Origin: Davidsoniella eucalypti
Lineage: Eukaryota; Ascomycota; Sordariomycetes; Microascales; Ceratocystidaceae
NCBI GenBank assembly: GCA_004009845.1
Contig: RMBW01000013.1
Span: 124,001 to 188,000 of the forward strand
Direction: 5' to 3'
DNA: 64,000 nt
Part shown: piece by piece, positions 36,101 to 47,600 of the stretch
How the letters are laid out: each line of letters opens with the position of its first letter
Numbering within the stretch: the first letter of the stretch is position 1
Program-made: the position numbers and the translations under genes
The notes under the pieces: generated by a model
Told to the model about the DNA's origin: nothing
Databases searched by the model: none
Seen by the model: the letters and a program-made list of their open reading frames with translations, nothing else

Positions 36101-39100
36101 CTTTGGTTTGTTTTAGGCGGTCGGATATAGAGCTTGAACCACTGTTTCAGTTATCTGCACCTCAGTTGAATCAGCAACAGAAAGGCAACGAACAAGCCAG
36201 ACAAAAAAAGAAGAAGGCTGTCGAGCAAGGACCTCGTCCCTTTTCAAGATCCATGAAACTGTGCCTGAAAATAGAACATGTGCAGTTGGGCTTTGCGAGT
36301 GACTTGACCGCCTAAACACCGAAACCAATAAAGAAATTCGGCTAGTGATGCAGCAACCGCAGAAAATCGAGAGTAACAGCGAAAGAAGGTTTTTGGAACA
36401 GTGGCGAATCTGCTGCAAAATAGGTGCTGTACCTTGCATTAGTGGGCTTTGGGTCCAATCAGGCAATAAATTAGCGACTAGCACAAATCCAAGGCAGGAT
36501 GTTGTTCCCTTTGTCCCAAAGTCTCGCCTAGACTCTACAGTACAGATACAAATTCCAGAAGAAAGCTTTCCATATAGGAAACAGAAGCAAGCGGAAGCAC
36601 TAGAATAATAATTACAAAAAAGAGTACAAACAAAGCTTGGGCCAGCGGAAACAGCGAGGAAACCAGGCGTTTTATTATTTTATTTCTTGTTGTTCTTTGT
36701 ATTTGAGACTTTTTTTAAAATTTTTTTTTTTTTTTTACTACATACTCTTAATCACACTCTATCTAGTAATAAAAAGTTGATACGAGGCGTCAGGCGTCAA
36801 TAATCCAATGTTTCGTTGCATCCATCCTCCGGAACAAGTTGAATCCGGACCACACAAAGAGATATTGGTACATGTAATCGTATATTTCCATCTATTTGTT
36901 TTATTTTGCCTGTAGAAGGAAATATTTCTTGATGCTACTCTGGGATTTCTAGACTTTTGACCATCGTCTGCTGTTTGCTTCTAATAGGGTCTCATGAACC
37001 GTAATTCTCATACCATACTGATATCTTGATGAGTACAGAAGGAGAGCCCGAATGAGTCGGTGACACGCCGTTCGATGAGACTTTGAGTGACACGATATAT
37101 TTGCTTTTTTCTTCTTCTTAATTTTCTATTATCCGGTTCTTATATACTTGGTGTTTAATATTTATGCGGCCAGGAGGCAAGTGAGACATACAGATATCGC
37201 ATTTTGGAGTTTTCATTTCATATCTGTACAATGGTTTCCATACTAAGCCTTACGTTGGGGTTTCTCATTTGATATGCCATTGCTAGTACTCAATAAGACC
37301 GAAAACAAAAAGCCGATAACCCGATTCATCCAGCAAGGCAACCAAGAAATGGATGAGAAAATAAAGAAGGAAAAGAACAAAAGAGGATCCAGGGCGCTTA
37401 GACCACCATCATCATGTGGAAGAGACGAAAACAAATGCCACGTTTTTTTGCCTTTTCTCAATTTAAACGGAGGAGGACAAAGCTTCCCAAAGAACGATTG
37501 GCGTATCTGTACTGGTATTGAGAATGGCCTCACTTCTCCAATCCATATCAAGACCCAGCCATGCATGTACTGTGATATTTACTGACCATCACAGCTACTG
37601 CAAAGTACTATATTGGGATTCAGGTACCAGTTACAGGCCGTATGTGTGTGGATCTCGCGAAAAACAGCCAGTTCAGGTGTTGTTTGTCTATTGTATGTAG
37701 CCTTGATCGTGATATCAGGGCGGCTGTGTTTCCTTGTTATAAGCGGATGTGGCATCATCAATCAGAGTTATATGGCCACTACAGTCGGAATCTGACCTTA
37801 GTAGCTGGAACTATATCGTCATTGTTTACTCTTGGATGCATAAGAATGATCATGTGGATCAGAAGTTGCGGGCTATCATGGAGAACACGGCCTGATATCT
37901 CAGTCTTCTACCTATAATCCCAGCCTAAGCTAAGCCAAGTCTAGTTAGATAGTATGGTGTACTGTAGGCGGCAGAGCTGCAGCCACAAGTTCCTGCTTCC
38001 TTCATGCCGTGATGCTGTGATGTGATAAGAACGGCTCAATACTAATTCAGGATACGTGATTGTTTAAGACATACTGTATATATTTCTACGCTGCAGGCAC
38101 CATGTCTTACTCTATAGCAAAAGTAAGGAACCGCCGGGAAGTGTTAGTAAGCGTAACAAAGTATAGATACATATCTGTATGCACATAACATGGCAAACTG
38201 CATGACATCTTGAAGTACATCAACACATGTAACCGGCTGCCAAGAATCGGGGAGACTTAGTATGTAAGCAGCAGATCATAGTCCCTGGTTTGAATCACAA
38301 CTACTGCCAAAATAGGCATGATGTTTTCCGGCTGACCACGTTTGTGCCGTGATATTGCACTTGTTAGAAGAGGCCACACCAGTCCCCATTTCCACCGTAG
38401 TCTGAGTTTGAGGAAGATGTGACGCTGCACTCGAATGAGCTTTCGTGGCTTCGCAATCTTGAACGAAGTTGGAGTGGCTGAAACAGATCAAGAGGCAATG
38501 TATATGGCTTGTCGTTTTTTGAAGTCAGGTGGTGTAAAGTTCCAATTCAGCGTGAAGATGATCAACGTGAAATCGTCATGTTGTTTCATGTTTTGGTTTC
38601 CAGAAGAAGGTTTGTTTGGTGTTTCTCCTCACAACATGACATCATTATAGGCCATGTCTTTTTTGCTTTTAAATTTTCTGGGCGGTGGATCCCACCCCTA
38701 CATGAACTGGAGTAATAACTTACTTCATTTCTTAAGCCGAAGGCCTCTTGCAAGCTGACCGCCTGTTCTTATAAAGGAAGAGGGAATTTGATGTGCTGCA
38801 AGATCTGGAGAATGGCAAGAAATGCCGACAGGGGATTAACTAGCTAGTCGGACTGGTCGGAACAAGTACCGTAGACGACGTTTATTTCTTATTCTACCGT
38901 GTTTTTTTGGTATATAGACTTCGAGGCCGAGACCGATTTTAGTATGTCACTTGTCGGACAAGATATGGATGAGAAGGAAAAAAAACAGGCCAGTAAGTGC
39001 CTGTGATATAAGAACGAAAAGAATAGTCGGTTAACGCCCGGGCGGGCCTCATTCTCAGGCCATATCAGGAGCTCAACCTTCCATTTCCACGTGGTCTACA

Positions 39101-42100
39101 GAAGTACAGGAAGAAGACAGAAAATACTACTATCTCCAGATATTGGCGCTGTGACCCTTTGTCCGAGTTGACCAAGGTACATCTAGACGAGTGAAAACGA
39201 ATATGGTGATATCACTAGGCCAGGAACAGACCGAGACCGAAATACACATTTTATTTATCTTTATTTGCAGGGCCCCTGGCTTGGACATCTCTTACCAAGG
39301 ACGTCAATCATGATGTGTCAGGGAAGAAAAAAGAAAAGAAAAAAAAAAAGACAAACAACCTTGACGGTGATGTCATGATACATACATAAGTAGTTCTTAT
39401 TGTTAAGCATTCTGTGAATTCAACGTGAAGATGCTTATTCTGTTTGTGTGTTTCAGGGCAACAAAATTGCCAAGACGAGGGTTATATCTAGTGGCAAAAA
39501 TAAAATAACCCAAATGGAAACAGGAAATTGGAAACCTCCAAAAGCGGTTTCTTTCGCCACCTTCTAGCGCATCTTTTCGTGATATGATTCGATCTATAAG
39601 ACAACAGATATAGGGCCCTAAACCATATTAGGCTCGGTTTCTTAGTTGTATGAGGGTACTTGTTGGAGATGTCACTTTGAAAGCCAAGCCCGCCGTTGCC
39701 AAGCAAGTGAAGCCTCAGTGTGATCTATATGAATATAACTAGATAACACAATACGGAACGGCACAGGAAAATCCACGGGAAGAACGTCTTAATTTGTCGT
39801 ACAGGTTTCATTATTGGGTCTTGTGATCAACGAGCCTTCCCTTCCCTTTTATTTCTGCTGCCTATCCTGATGTTTTACGTTATCATGTTAGGGCGGGGGG
39901 GATCGTGATATCAAATTATTTTAGCCTGTTTTGGAGGTCTAGGGAGAAGTAGAGAACAAGCCAAGTAGAGCTAGATAGGCCCAAACAGGATAAAAAACTG
40001 GCATTATGATATATAGAGGAAATCTGATCTGCGGTTATTCGACGGACAAAATCACAAGCATATGTACTAGTATCAGTATAGAGCTCGGGAACTAGCACGG
40101 TAGTTCCAGCGGTTAATAAACCGAGCTAGCTTAGCTTGATGAGCCAACACCGAACTGATAGTGCATGAATAGTTGGTTATATCTGTGATCGAGGCGAAAG
40201 GACGTGTCTTATGTTGGTTGGACGTGAGCATTGGAAATGCTACCAACATTGCCTCATATTTGCAGCTGCATGTGGCCAAAAAGCTTGGTTCTAGTGGTTC
40301 TAGTGGTTCCAGTGGAGTTGACAAGTACTTGCTTGAGCGTAATCAGGGCCTGGTCCCCTGTAAGCTTACTGTACTAGCACTAAAAAGACAGCTTCAAGTC
40401 CGTGACTTGACCTCCCTTGCTTCAGCCTCTAGATAGACACTTACTTATCTGTATACAAGCAGCTCCTTGATCAGTTTCCAGCTCGGAATGATAGAGCCAT
40501 CTAGATAGCCGTAGTTGCTTTGCATTATGTCGTTGCCAAGACGGAGAAGTCACGATAGCAAAGACCAAAGGATACATCAAGCCAATGCTGCCCTCCCTTT
40601 GCCCAACATGGTGGGTGACATTGAGCGGCTGGCAACAGGGCGATTATCGCTAGGCCGATCCATTTCACTATTTGCGGCCATGATTTACATATCTGTATGC
40701 GGACTAGACTACCGATATATTGCTTCACATCTTGAATCTTCTGGAGCCGAATTTAATCAATACATGATAGATACGCCCGACAAATAGCTGCTATGTCTCT
40801 CTGTCTTACTCTGGTATGGCCACTGCTTATAAGAATCATCGTAGTAAAATGGCACAGTAGTGTTGTTTCCTCTATCGTGACAATTTTTTCCCGTAATGTA
40901 TGCTCGCTTATACTTCATGTATGGCATCCTTGACACCATCTTGGGATTATCAGACAGCCAAATCTACCAGCTGGATGAATATTTCTCCCTCGGCAGCCCT
41001 TTATTATCAGTATTATATATTATTTCTTCCTGTTTAGATGGGCCGCGACCACTTTAGCCGCTCTCCCTAGCGGAGGAAACAGCGGGTTTCTTATCGATGT
41101 AGCTGTAGTCATCCTCTATAGCGACGCTATTCCTACCTGTAAAACCTGACCATTGGGCCCTGTACTGACCAGAGGTTGACAAGTCGCATGTATCCCTCCA
41201 GGGCATCAGCAAGTGCAAGATATGGGATATCGCGGCCTCTCTTAGCCTTGTTATGCCATTAGCCAGGCCTAGAACGAAAGATCGAACAAGTGGTTGTTGG
41301 TCCCGTCCCTTAGGCCGCTACTCTAAACAGATGGCACTAGCTCAGCTAGCAGAGCTTAGTTCGCCTAGCCTCTCTAGCTAGCGAACGAACAAGCTCGATT
41401 CCCCCTCATTTGCTTTGCTGTTCCAGACCACAAGCTTAGTAACCGTGCCATTAGCTTTCAACTACTGCTCATGGTGTTCTCCTCGAGGTTATAGTTTCTG
41501 TCGTAGCGTTCCATAAGCTCCAAGGCGGGGAAAAAAAAAAAAAAAAGACATAAAACAAAAGCTTGGCCAAAGGAGCTTAGATCACCGCTTTCTTTCCCTT
41601 GCGGCCCTTTTCTTGATGAGTTCTTTTTTGTTCAAGAGCTCGCCTTTGCCGATATCTTTGTTTTCTTTTTCTTCTTCCATCTATTGTTTCATTAGCCGAC
41701 GTCCATTTCATGATAACTCTTTATTTCTTTTGCCGTGTTATCTATTGATCTGGTTGTAGCCGTGGTTGTTTAAACACTAAGCAAAAAAAAAAAGAAAAGT
41801 ACAACGGTGAAAGCGGAGATTCCCAGGGCCTAGAACCAAGTCCGACTCCATCCATCCCAAAACAAACAGCGCATGATGCTTAGCTTACAACAAGCAGTGC
41901 CATATTGGCCCAGACAGACAGACGGTCGACTTCGGGCTTGCATGTGTCTGTGTCTAAGCATGCTATGTGTTGATGTGTGTGAGGTCAAAAGAGGGGAACA
42001 TGATCCATCTCACATCATACACTCTACTAGAATTGGTTATGATATGAGAGAGGGGAGGGGTGTGCCATACGAATAAGCGGGCAATCCATTTGTCTGTGGT

Positions 42101-42474
42101 TCCCGAGCTTTTGACCTGACGATACTTCGCCCAGAAGTATCTTTTTTTTTCTCATGGTGTCTATCTGCCTTTTTGATATTTTTGCCCTTTCGAGACTGGC
42201 GCCAAGAGATCCAGAGCTGCCAACGTTGATATGAAGATGTGGTTTGTTTGTGGCCAACTTCTCACCATAGATCATGCGTTGTTTTTCTCTTATTGGTTGT
42301 CCTTCTGTTTGTTTTTATTTGCGTTGGAACTTTTAAAGTAAGCTGAATTCTCGCCAGTTTCTTTATTTGTTGATTCCCTGATCTAGCACTTTTGTCTGCC
42401 TGACGGTCTGAATTGCGTGTTTCGTTTGAAGTTTGATTGTGTTATCATATGATAACCTGTAACCCTAATATACA
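27190..42474. other. Gene desert, main part: nothing recognisable
   Basis: About 15.3 kb with no supportable gene. AT-rich, many homopolymer tracts (T runs near 36721-36737, A run near 41530-41546). Open frames are short and do not resemble proteins I know; the longest reach about 120 codons. Minor local repeats: a 15-bp duplication at 34453-34482 (TCCTAACAACAAGGT and a one-base variant), a 12-bp duplication TTCCCGCGAGAG near 35800-35826, and a 9-bp repeat near 40287-40315. Around ten ATCTGTA/TACAGAT heptamers are scattered through it. Confidence 0.6.
40287..40315. repeat. Tandem 9-bp repeat GGTTCTAGT
   Basis: Two perfect units of GGTTCTAGT and a third with one change (GGTTCCAGT), in non-coding DNA. 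Confidence 0.85.
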
Positions 42475-42485
42475 TCACGATCACA
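42475..42485. repeat. SINE target-site duplication, left copy
   Basis: TCACGATCACA, directly abutting the T tract of the minus-strand SINE. The same 11 bases (13 if the following TT is counted) recur at 42985-42995. Confidence 0.92.
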
Positions 42486-42922
42486 TTTTTTTTTTTTTTT
42501 TTTTTTTTTTTTTGATTCATTTTTATTAAGGTGGAAATGGAGCTCTTGATAGCTATGTAGCACCTCGGTATCCTAAGATACACAGCCCTGAACTAATACT
42601 AGTATACAATGTAAGGTGAATGACAGCCTACTTCTCAACAGTGACAGGCCACTGAGATACAGAACATTTGTTATGGTTTCGTTATATGCTATTCCTGCGC
42701 ATTTCAACTTCTAATCCTTTCCGGGAAAAACCACCTCATCGGGAACCTGCCTCAAAACCTCCGAGCATTTTGTAGCCCCTTGTACTATAAACCCTCTTAG
42801 AACAGTATGGTTACTACCTGGCATCTACCTTCTGCAGAACTTCGTGAGTGGAGGGGCTGCCAAACCCTCAGACACACTACCATAAGCTTAGGGTAGACTT
42901 CAGTAGTAGTTTTGCCCCAGCT

Positions 42923-42933
42923 GGATTCGAACC
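42923..42933 (-). promoter_or_regulatory. Pol III B box of the SINE
   Basis: GGTTCGAATCC on the minus strand, a perfect match to the B-box consensus GGTTCGANTCC. Confidence 0.92.
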
Positions 42934-42966
42934 AACTATCTCTTGCGAGATCGACCAGGCGTATAA

Positions 42967-42977
42967 CCACTACGCCA
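42967..42977 (-). promoter_or_regulatory. Pol III A box of the SINE
   Basis: TGGCGTAGTGG on the minus strand. It begins at tRNA position 8 if 42984 is position 1, as in real tRNA genes, and fits the consensus TRGYNNARNNG. Confidence 0.9.
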
Positions 42978-42984
42978 TAGGGAC

Positions 42985-42995
42985 TCACGATCACA
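42985..42995. repeat. SINE target-site duplication, right copy
   Basis: TCACGATCACA, immediately before the first base of the tRNA-like head on the minus strand. Identical to 42475-42485. Confidence 0.92.
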
Positions 42996-43054
42996 TTGAA
43001 CCCTTCCAAAAAAAAAAATCCCTTTGCCATGGCTACATATATACTAGTACTAAT

Positions 43055-43069
43055 TATCTTCGATTGACC
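43055..43069. repeat. Target-site duplication of the retroposon dimer, left copy
   Basis: TATCTTCGATTGACC, identical to 44624-44638. It abuts the first base of retroposon copy 1. Confidence 0.92.
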
Positions 43070-43602
43070 AACCAACCTTCAACCTTCCCTCCTACAACCC
43101 TCGGGGGGGTACCTTTGAGTTCGAGTACCTCCCCCTCCGTCCAAAGACGAATTTTTCCCCTTCGTCGTGGGTTTTAAGAGCGACCAGCACATATCCCCAA
43201 TGCTGCTGTCCATTCTCGTTTTCTTTTTCGACACTTGTCGTCTTCGAAGCACCGTTTCGTGAGGCCTTGAGCCCGATTTCCCCTCTCGAGGGATGTTCTC
43301 ACCAGCGACCGACCCCGCACCTTTTCGATCGTTGGTCTCCCGAGTCTATCCACTCACCTCAGGGAGCCACACTCACACACGGCGGGCAGCCTTTTGAAGG
43401 TTCCGGATGCCCGACCCCGCGGCGCGGGAATCTTGTCGCTGTTGCTTCATCCATAGCACCCGACTCGATTACGCCAAATTTTTCATTCTTACGGCCACGA
43501 TCACCAGCCTCTTGGAGGCTCACTGAATAGTGGGGATGGTAGCTCCACTTAGGAGTTGGTTTTGTGGATCTGTCTTTTGGGGAATAGTTTTGTGGATGCA
43601 CT

Positions 43603-43650
<48 letters not shown>

Positions 43651-43868
43651 TATTTGTTTTTGCTGCTCATAGTGGAGGTATGGACCACTAGTTCTTCGGG
43701 GCTAGGGGACGGTCTCGTCCCGCACATACAAAGCTATTGAGTTTGTCAAGCGGAAGACGTTAAATATCTGTCCGGTAACCAATCCGGCGTCGTATGATCT
43801 TAGTGATTTAGGTAGACGTTAAATATAATCAAATCAAAATCAAATCAAATCAAATCAAATCAAATCAA
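43070..43868 (+). mobile_element. Retroposon copy 1 of a tandem dimer
   Basis: Unit of about 800 bp that starts AACCAACCTTC, contains an internal run of 46 T (43604-43649), and ends in a tail of AAATC pentamers (about 43827-43868), the kind of short-repeat tail many LINEs and SINEs have. It shares nearly its whole length with copy 2. I see no reverse transcriptase, endonuclease or Pol III boxes, so it is presumably non-autonomous, perhaps the joined ends of a LINE. An 87-codon open frame (43267-43530) is identical in both copies but has no known protein content. Confidence 0.82.
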
Positions 43869-44398
43869 GACCAACCAACCTTCCCTCCTACAACCCTCGG
43901 GGGGGTACCTTTGAGTTCGAGTACCTCCCCCTCCGTCCAAAGACGAATTTTCCCCCTTCGTCGTGGGTTTTAAGAGCGACCAGCACATATCCCCAATGCT
44001 GCTGTCTATTCTCGTTTTCTTTTTCGACACTTGTCGTCTTCGAAGCACCGTTTCGTGAGGCCTTGAGCCCGATTTCCCCTCTCGAGGGATGTTCTCACCA
44101 GCGACCGACCCCGCACCTTTTCGATCGTTGGTCTCCCGAGTCTATCCACTCACCTCAGGGAGCCACACTCACACACGGCGGGCAGCCTTTTGAAGGTTCC
44201 GGATGCCCGACCCCGCGGCGCGGGAATCTTGTCGCTGTTGCTTCATCCATAGCACCCGACTCGATTACGCCAAATTTTTCATTCTTACGGCCACGATCAC
44301 CAGCCTCTTGGAGGCTCACTGAATAGTGGGGATGGTAGCTCCACTTAGGAGTTGGTTTTGTGGATCTGTCTTTTGGGGAATAGTTTTGTGGATGCACT

Positions 44399-44430
<32 letters not shown>

Positions 44431-44623
44431 TATTTGTTTTTGCTGCTCATAGTGGAGGTATGGACCACTAGTTCTTCGGGGCTAGGGGACGGTCTCGTCC
44501 CGCACATACAAAGCTATCGAGTTTGTCGAGCGGAGGACTTTAAATATCTGTCCGGTATCCAATCCGGCGTCGTATGATCTTAGTGATTTAGGTAGACGTT
44601 AAATATAATCAAATCAAATCAAA
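43869..44623 (+). mobile_element. Retroposon copy 2 of a tandem dimer
   Basis: Head-to-tail repeat of copy 1, offset 796 bp before the T run and 780 bp after it. It differs by about eight substitutions, a 7-bp deletion at the start (TTCAACC), a shorter T run (30, at 44400-44429) and a shorter AAATC tail. Its tail ends directly at the right target-site duplication, and no duplication separates the two copies. Confidence 0.82.
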
Positions 44624-44638
44624 TATCTTCGATTGACC
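44624..44638. repeat. Target-site duplication of the retroposon dimer, right copy
   Basis: TATCTTCGATTGACC following the pentamer tail of copy 2; identical to 43055-43069. Confidence 0.92.
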
Positions 44639-47600
44639 TAAGCTGTTGTTTTTCGAATAGCCTTAGTATCAACATGTACAATGACGTACTTTCCGCGCTA
44701 TCCGTCCATCACATCACATCTTTTGTTCCCGACCAAACGGAGACAATACATGCACTAAATACCGCCAACCTCTTTTTGCTTCTTTGCATACAATGAAGCA
44801 CTAGTGCCGGCTGCAATACATACAATATACTTACTATGTGTAGACATGTCAGCATGGTCAGCACGCTAAGAAACTCCAACAGGACGCTCATGCGGCCTAC
44901 CTGGCCGCCCCCAATCGTACGCTCCCTCCAGTCTATAATTGAGCTGCATATGCATATGCACACGCAGAATACAGGTGTACGAATCCCCACCGTTGGTAAC
45001 AACCAGAGAGAATAAACAGAAGGCAAGAGCACCAATATAGAGATAGTCATGAGCAGTTAGCCGCAAAAGAATGACATATGCATGTGAGAGTAAGCGACGG
45101 TGTAATGATATTATGTGGCCGGTCAAGACAAAAGGACATGGCATATTAGGATCCACTCACTAATGAAGTCATATTTGCAGTTATATCTATGTATCTGCAT
45201 ATATACAGATGCTGACATATAGATGATGTATCTTGTGCTGTGCTGCCAAGTCATTATTGCAGATATCCCTTCAATATATGCGCACGACACCAAAACATCC
45301 ATATGCAGCTCTCTGCAGAAGATACTGCGTTATATGAGCCACTATTTGTCTACTCATATATATGTACAGATATAATGTGGAGGGCATTCGCCGATGTCTT
45401 GCTAGCTGGCTATTCTATACCGTGCAGACTACAGATGCACTGTCTCTCTGAGCATCACATGCATAGAGAAGCCTCAATTCTAAAGTTTAGTAGCGGCAGG
45501 AAGTTTCAAATTTGAATAGAACTGCTATGCAATAGTGAGAAGTCGCTTCTAGTGCTGAAATGCACCGCTCAGCGAGACGGCAGGATCGACTGTTAGTGCT
45601 GATCTGCTAGTATGATAGTCTGCGTTTCTCCAAGCTTCAAGTTCTGGCGAATCTTAAGCGTGATGAAACGGCCCCATAAAAGTAGCATTCACCGCCAGAT
45701 TACTCAGGATTTCTTGATATTCGATTTTTTTTTCCATCCACCAGTTGTCCACTAGAACCGGAGCTATTAGAAGAAAGGAAGAATCGGGACATTTGCTTGT
45801 TCTGGGTCTAGTTGTATACATAGAGAGGACAAGAGAACAGACGGACCCTGGATCCCGGTAGACACCGGGTCCTCCATTGTCCAACCAGACGTAATCAGAA
45901 TAGCATCACGAGAAAAGTTTTCTTTCTAGCATTTAGGTGGCATATACTCACTTCCATCGTGAGTTCTCTTATTACTCAGCAGGTAGTAACATATATCGGT
46001 AAATTAACCCCAAAAGATGCCTCGCAGGCAATACACAGCTAAAGTATGGTCGACATGCTTGTATAAGATGAGGCTGGTCCGATCTGAAACGAGTATAGAC
46101 TCATCATCGTGATGACCTGATCGTGGAGCTCTCGTAAAGAACTGAAATTAAAGCCCTCAACTACGAAGAAAGCTTCAAACCCGGAGTGGAGCTCAAGGAG
46201 TTCGAGGGTGATCTTCAAATGTTTGCAATCTTTCGGCCGGCGGAGAAGGAAAAACAAGATGCCAATAAACACGTAGTAGTAAGCAAGTAAGAGTTTTTTT
46301 TCCGTCTCATTTGTTGGTACTGTTGATGTCATCGTCTGGGCTTTTCTTCATGGTCCGTGACGCTGATCAAGGAAGACAAGTGGACAGAAAAAGTTGTCAC
46401 GTACATACATGTACATGAAAGACTCAAAGCCAAGGTGGCTTCGAAGTAGCTGTTTGCACACCGAGTTTTCATTGGCGTACGAAATGATCGAACGCTCATA
46501 GGAGCGTTACGGTGACTACGCCTGTGGTTTCGTAACTATTACATAGTATATATCAAGGTTCACCGCCGTTAGAAAAGAAACCAACTGATAGAATCTGGGT
46601 TGAGCCAAGGCTCACTCAACTCATGACTTTGGCAAGTGTGTTTAAGAACCTGGTGTTACGATAGCTCCTCGTGACAAATATAGATAGCATCAAAGCTAAG
46701 CTGCTTGACTGAGCGTCAGCTGTCGCAAAACACGGAGTCAAGGCCTTAATGTGGTTTGAAGATATCATCGACGGCTAGTGTGACAGCCCGTGACATCTTA
46801 GATCGTGAGAAAGTACAGTAATAGCCGCCCTCTCGAGCATGAGGCCTGGCTTACGAACGGAAAAATCTTTCAAGTCGTATTGACATATATTTCTAGTGCG
46901 AGGATTTGCTTTTTTATTTTCCCTTGTTGTCAATTTCCAAGGGTGCCTTGTCTATTACTAGCCGAAACGATGCTAATCTAGCAATTAGCAGTGCTTCTGC
47001 TGTTGGCCCTTGTCCAGCTGTGGTAGACGAGCGTCTGTGCAGTCATAAACAAGACGACGTAGAAAAAAATAGACATTGGCAAGTCTTTGGTTAGACGCAA
47101 CCATATACGACACAACTGCGTAATGGGAGGGGAACGAGGACGCCATACTGTAACAGTCAAGTTGGACAGGCTCGGACTCTATGTAACCAGGCGTACAACT
47201 TTGCCAAAAAACAACAGCAACAAAACAATACACTAGGCGCTGACGTGGTTGCAGTGTTACTCGAGTTGAGACTTGAACCATGACAGATAATGTCCGTGGG
47301 CTGGCACTTGTTATTATTTTCCGTGACAGTATTTTGGCCTTCGTAAATATGCATTAGCTGTCCCTGTTTCCATTTAGACGAGAATTGGATGCTTAGAGAT
47401 TACAGTGTCAGACTTGAATCTCGAAATAGGCAAAAATATGGTCGGCGGGCAACTTGGCTAAAATAGCCTAGTGGAGTAGTATTTACTCCATGAAGCAGAT
47501 ACGGAGCGGCTGAAGCTGAAAATCAAAGGACCAAATAGTAGTAGCAGTAGTAGTGAACGCATACACCAGAAGATAGCCCGAGGGCGCAAGTAGCATCGCC

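Larger units (their letters stand above)
42486..42984 (-). mobile_element. Full-length tRNA-derived SINE
   Basis: Complete 499-bp insertion read on the minus strand. It starts at 42984 with a tRNA-like head of about 71 nt, runs through a 400-nt body without coding capacity, passes AATAAA (42522-42527) and ends in 28 A residues (42486-42513 as T on plus). Identical 11-13 bp duplications abut both ends, so both termini are defined. The head has an A box, a perfect B box, a paired D stem and a paired T stem. The acceptor stem pairs at only five of seven positions, and the anticodon arm cannot fold normally. SINEs are transcribed by RNA polymerase III and mobilised by LINE enzymes acting in trans; no such LINE is in this window. 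Confidence 0.9.

Noticed and set aside
41355..41395. A hairpin around TTCGCCTAGC / GCTAGCGAA as a terminator or structured RNA
   Set aside because: The arms have a bulge, there is no neighbouring transcript, and AGCT/CTAG-rich palindromes are common here.
42914..42984. A functional tRNA gene on the minus strand
   Set aside because: The anticodon arm does not fold, the acceptor stem has two mismatches, and the sequence is exactly the 5' end of an element with target-site duplications. It is a SINE head.
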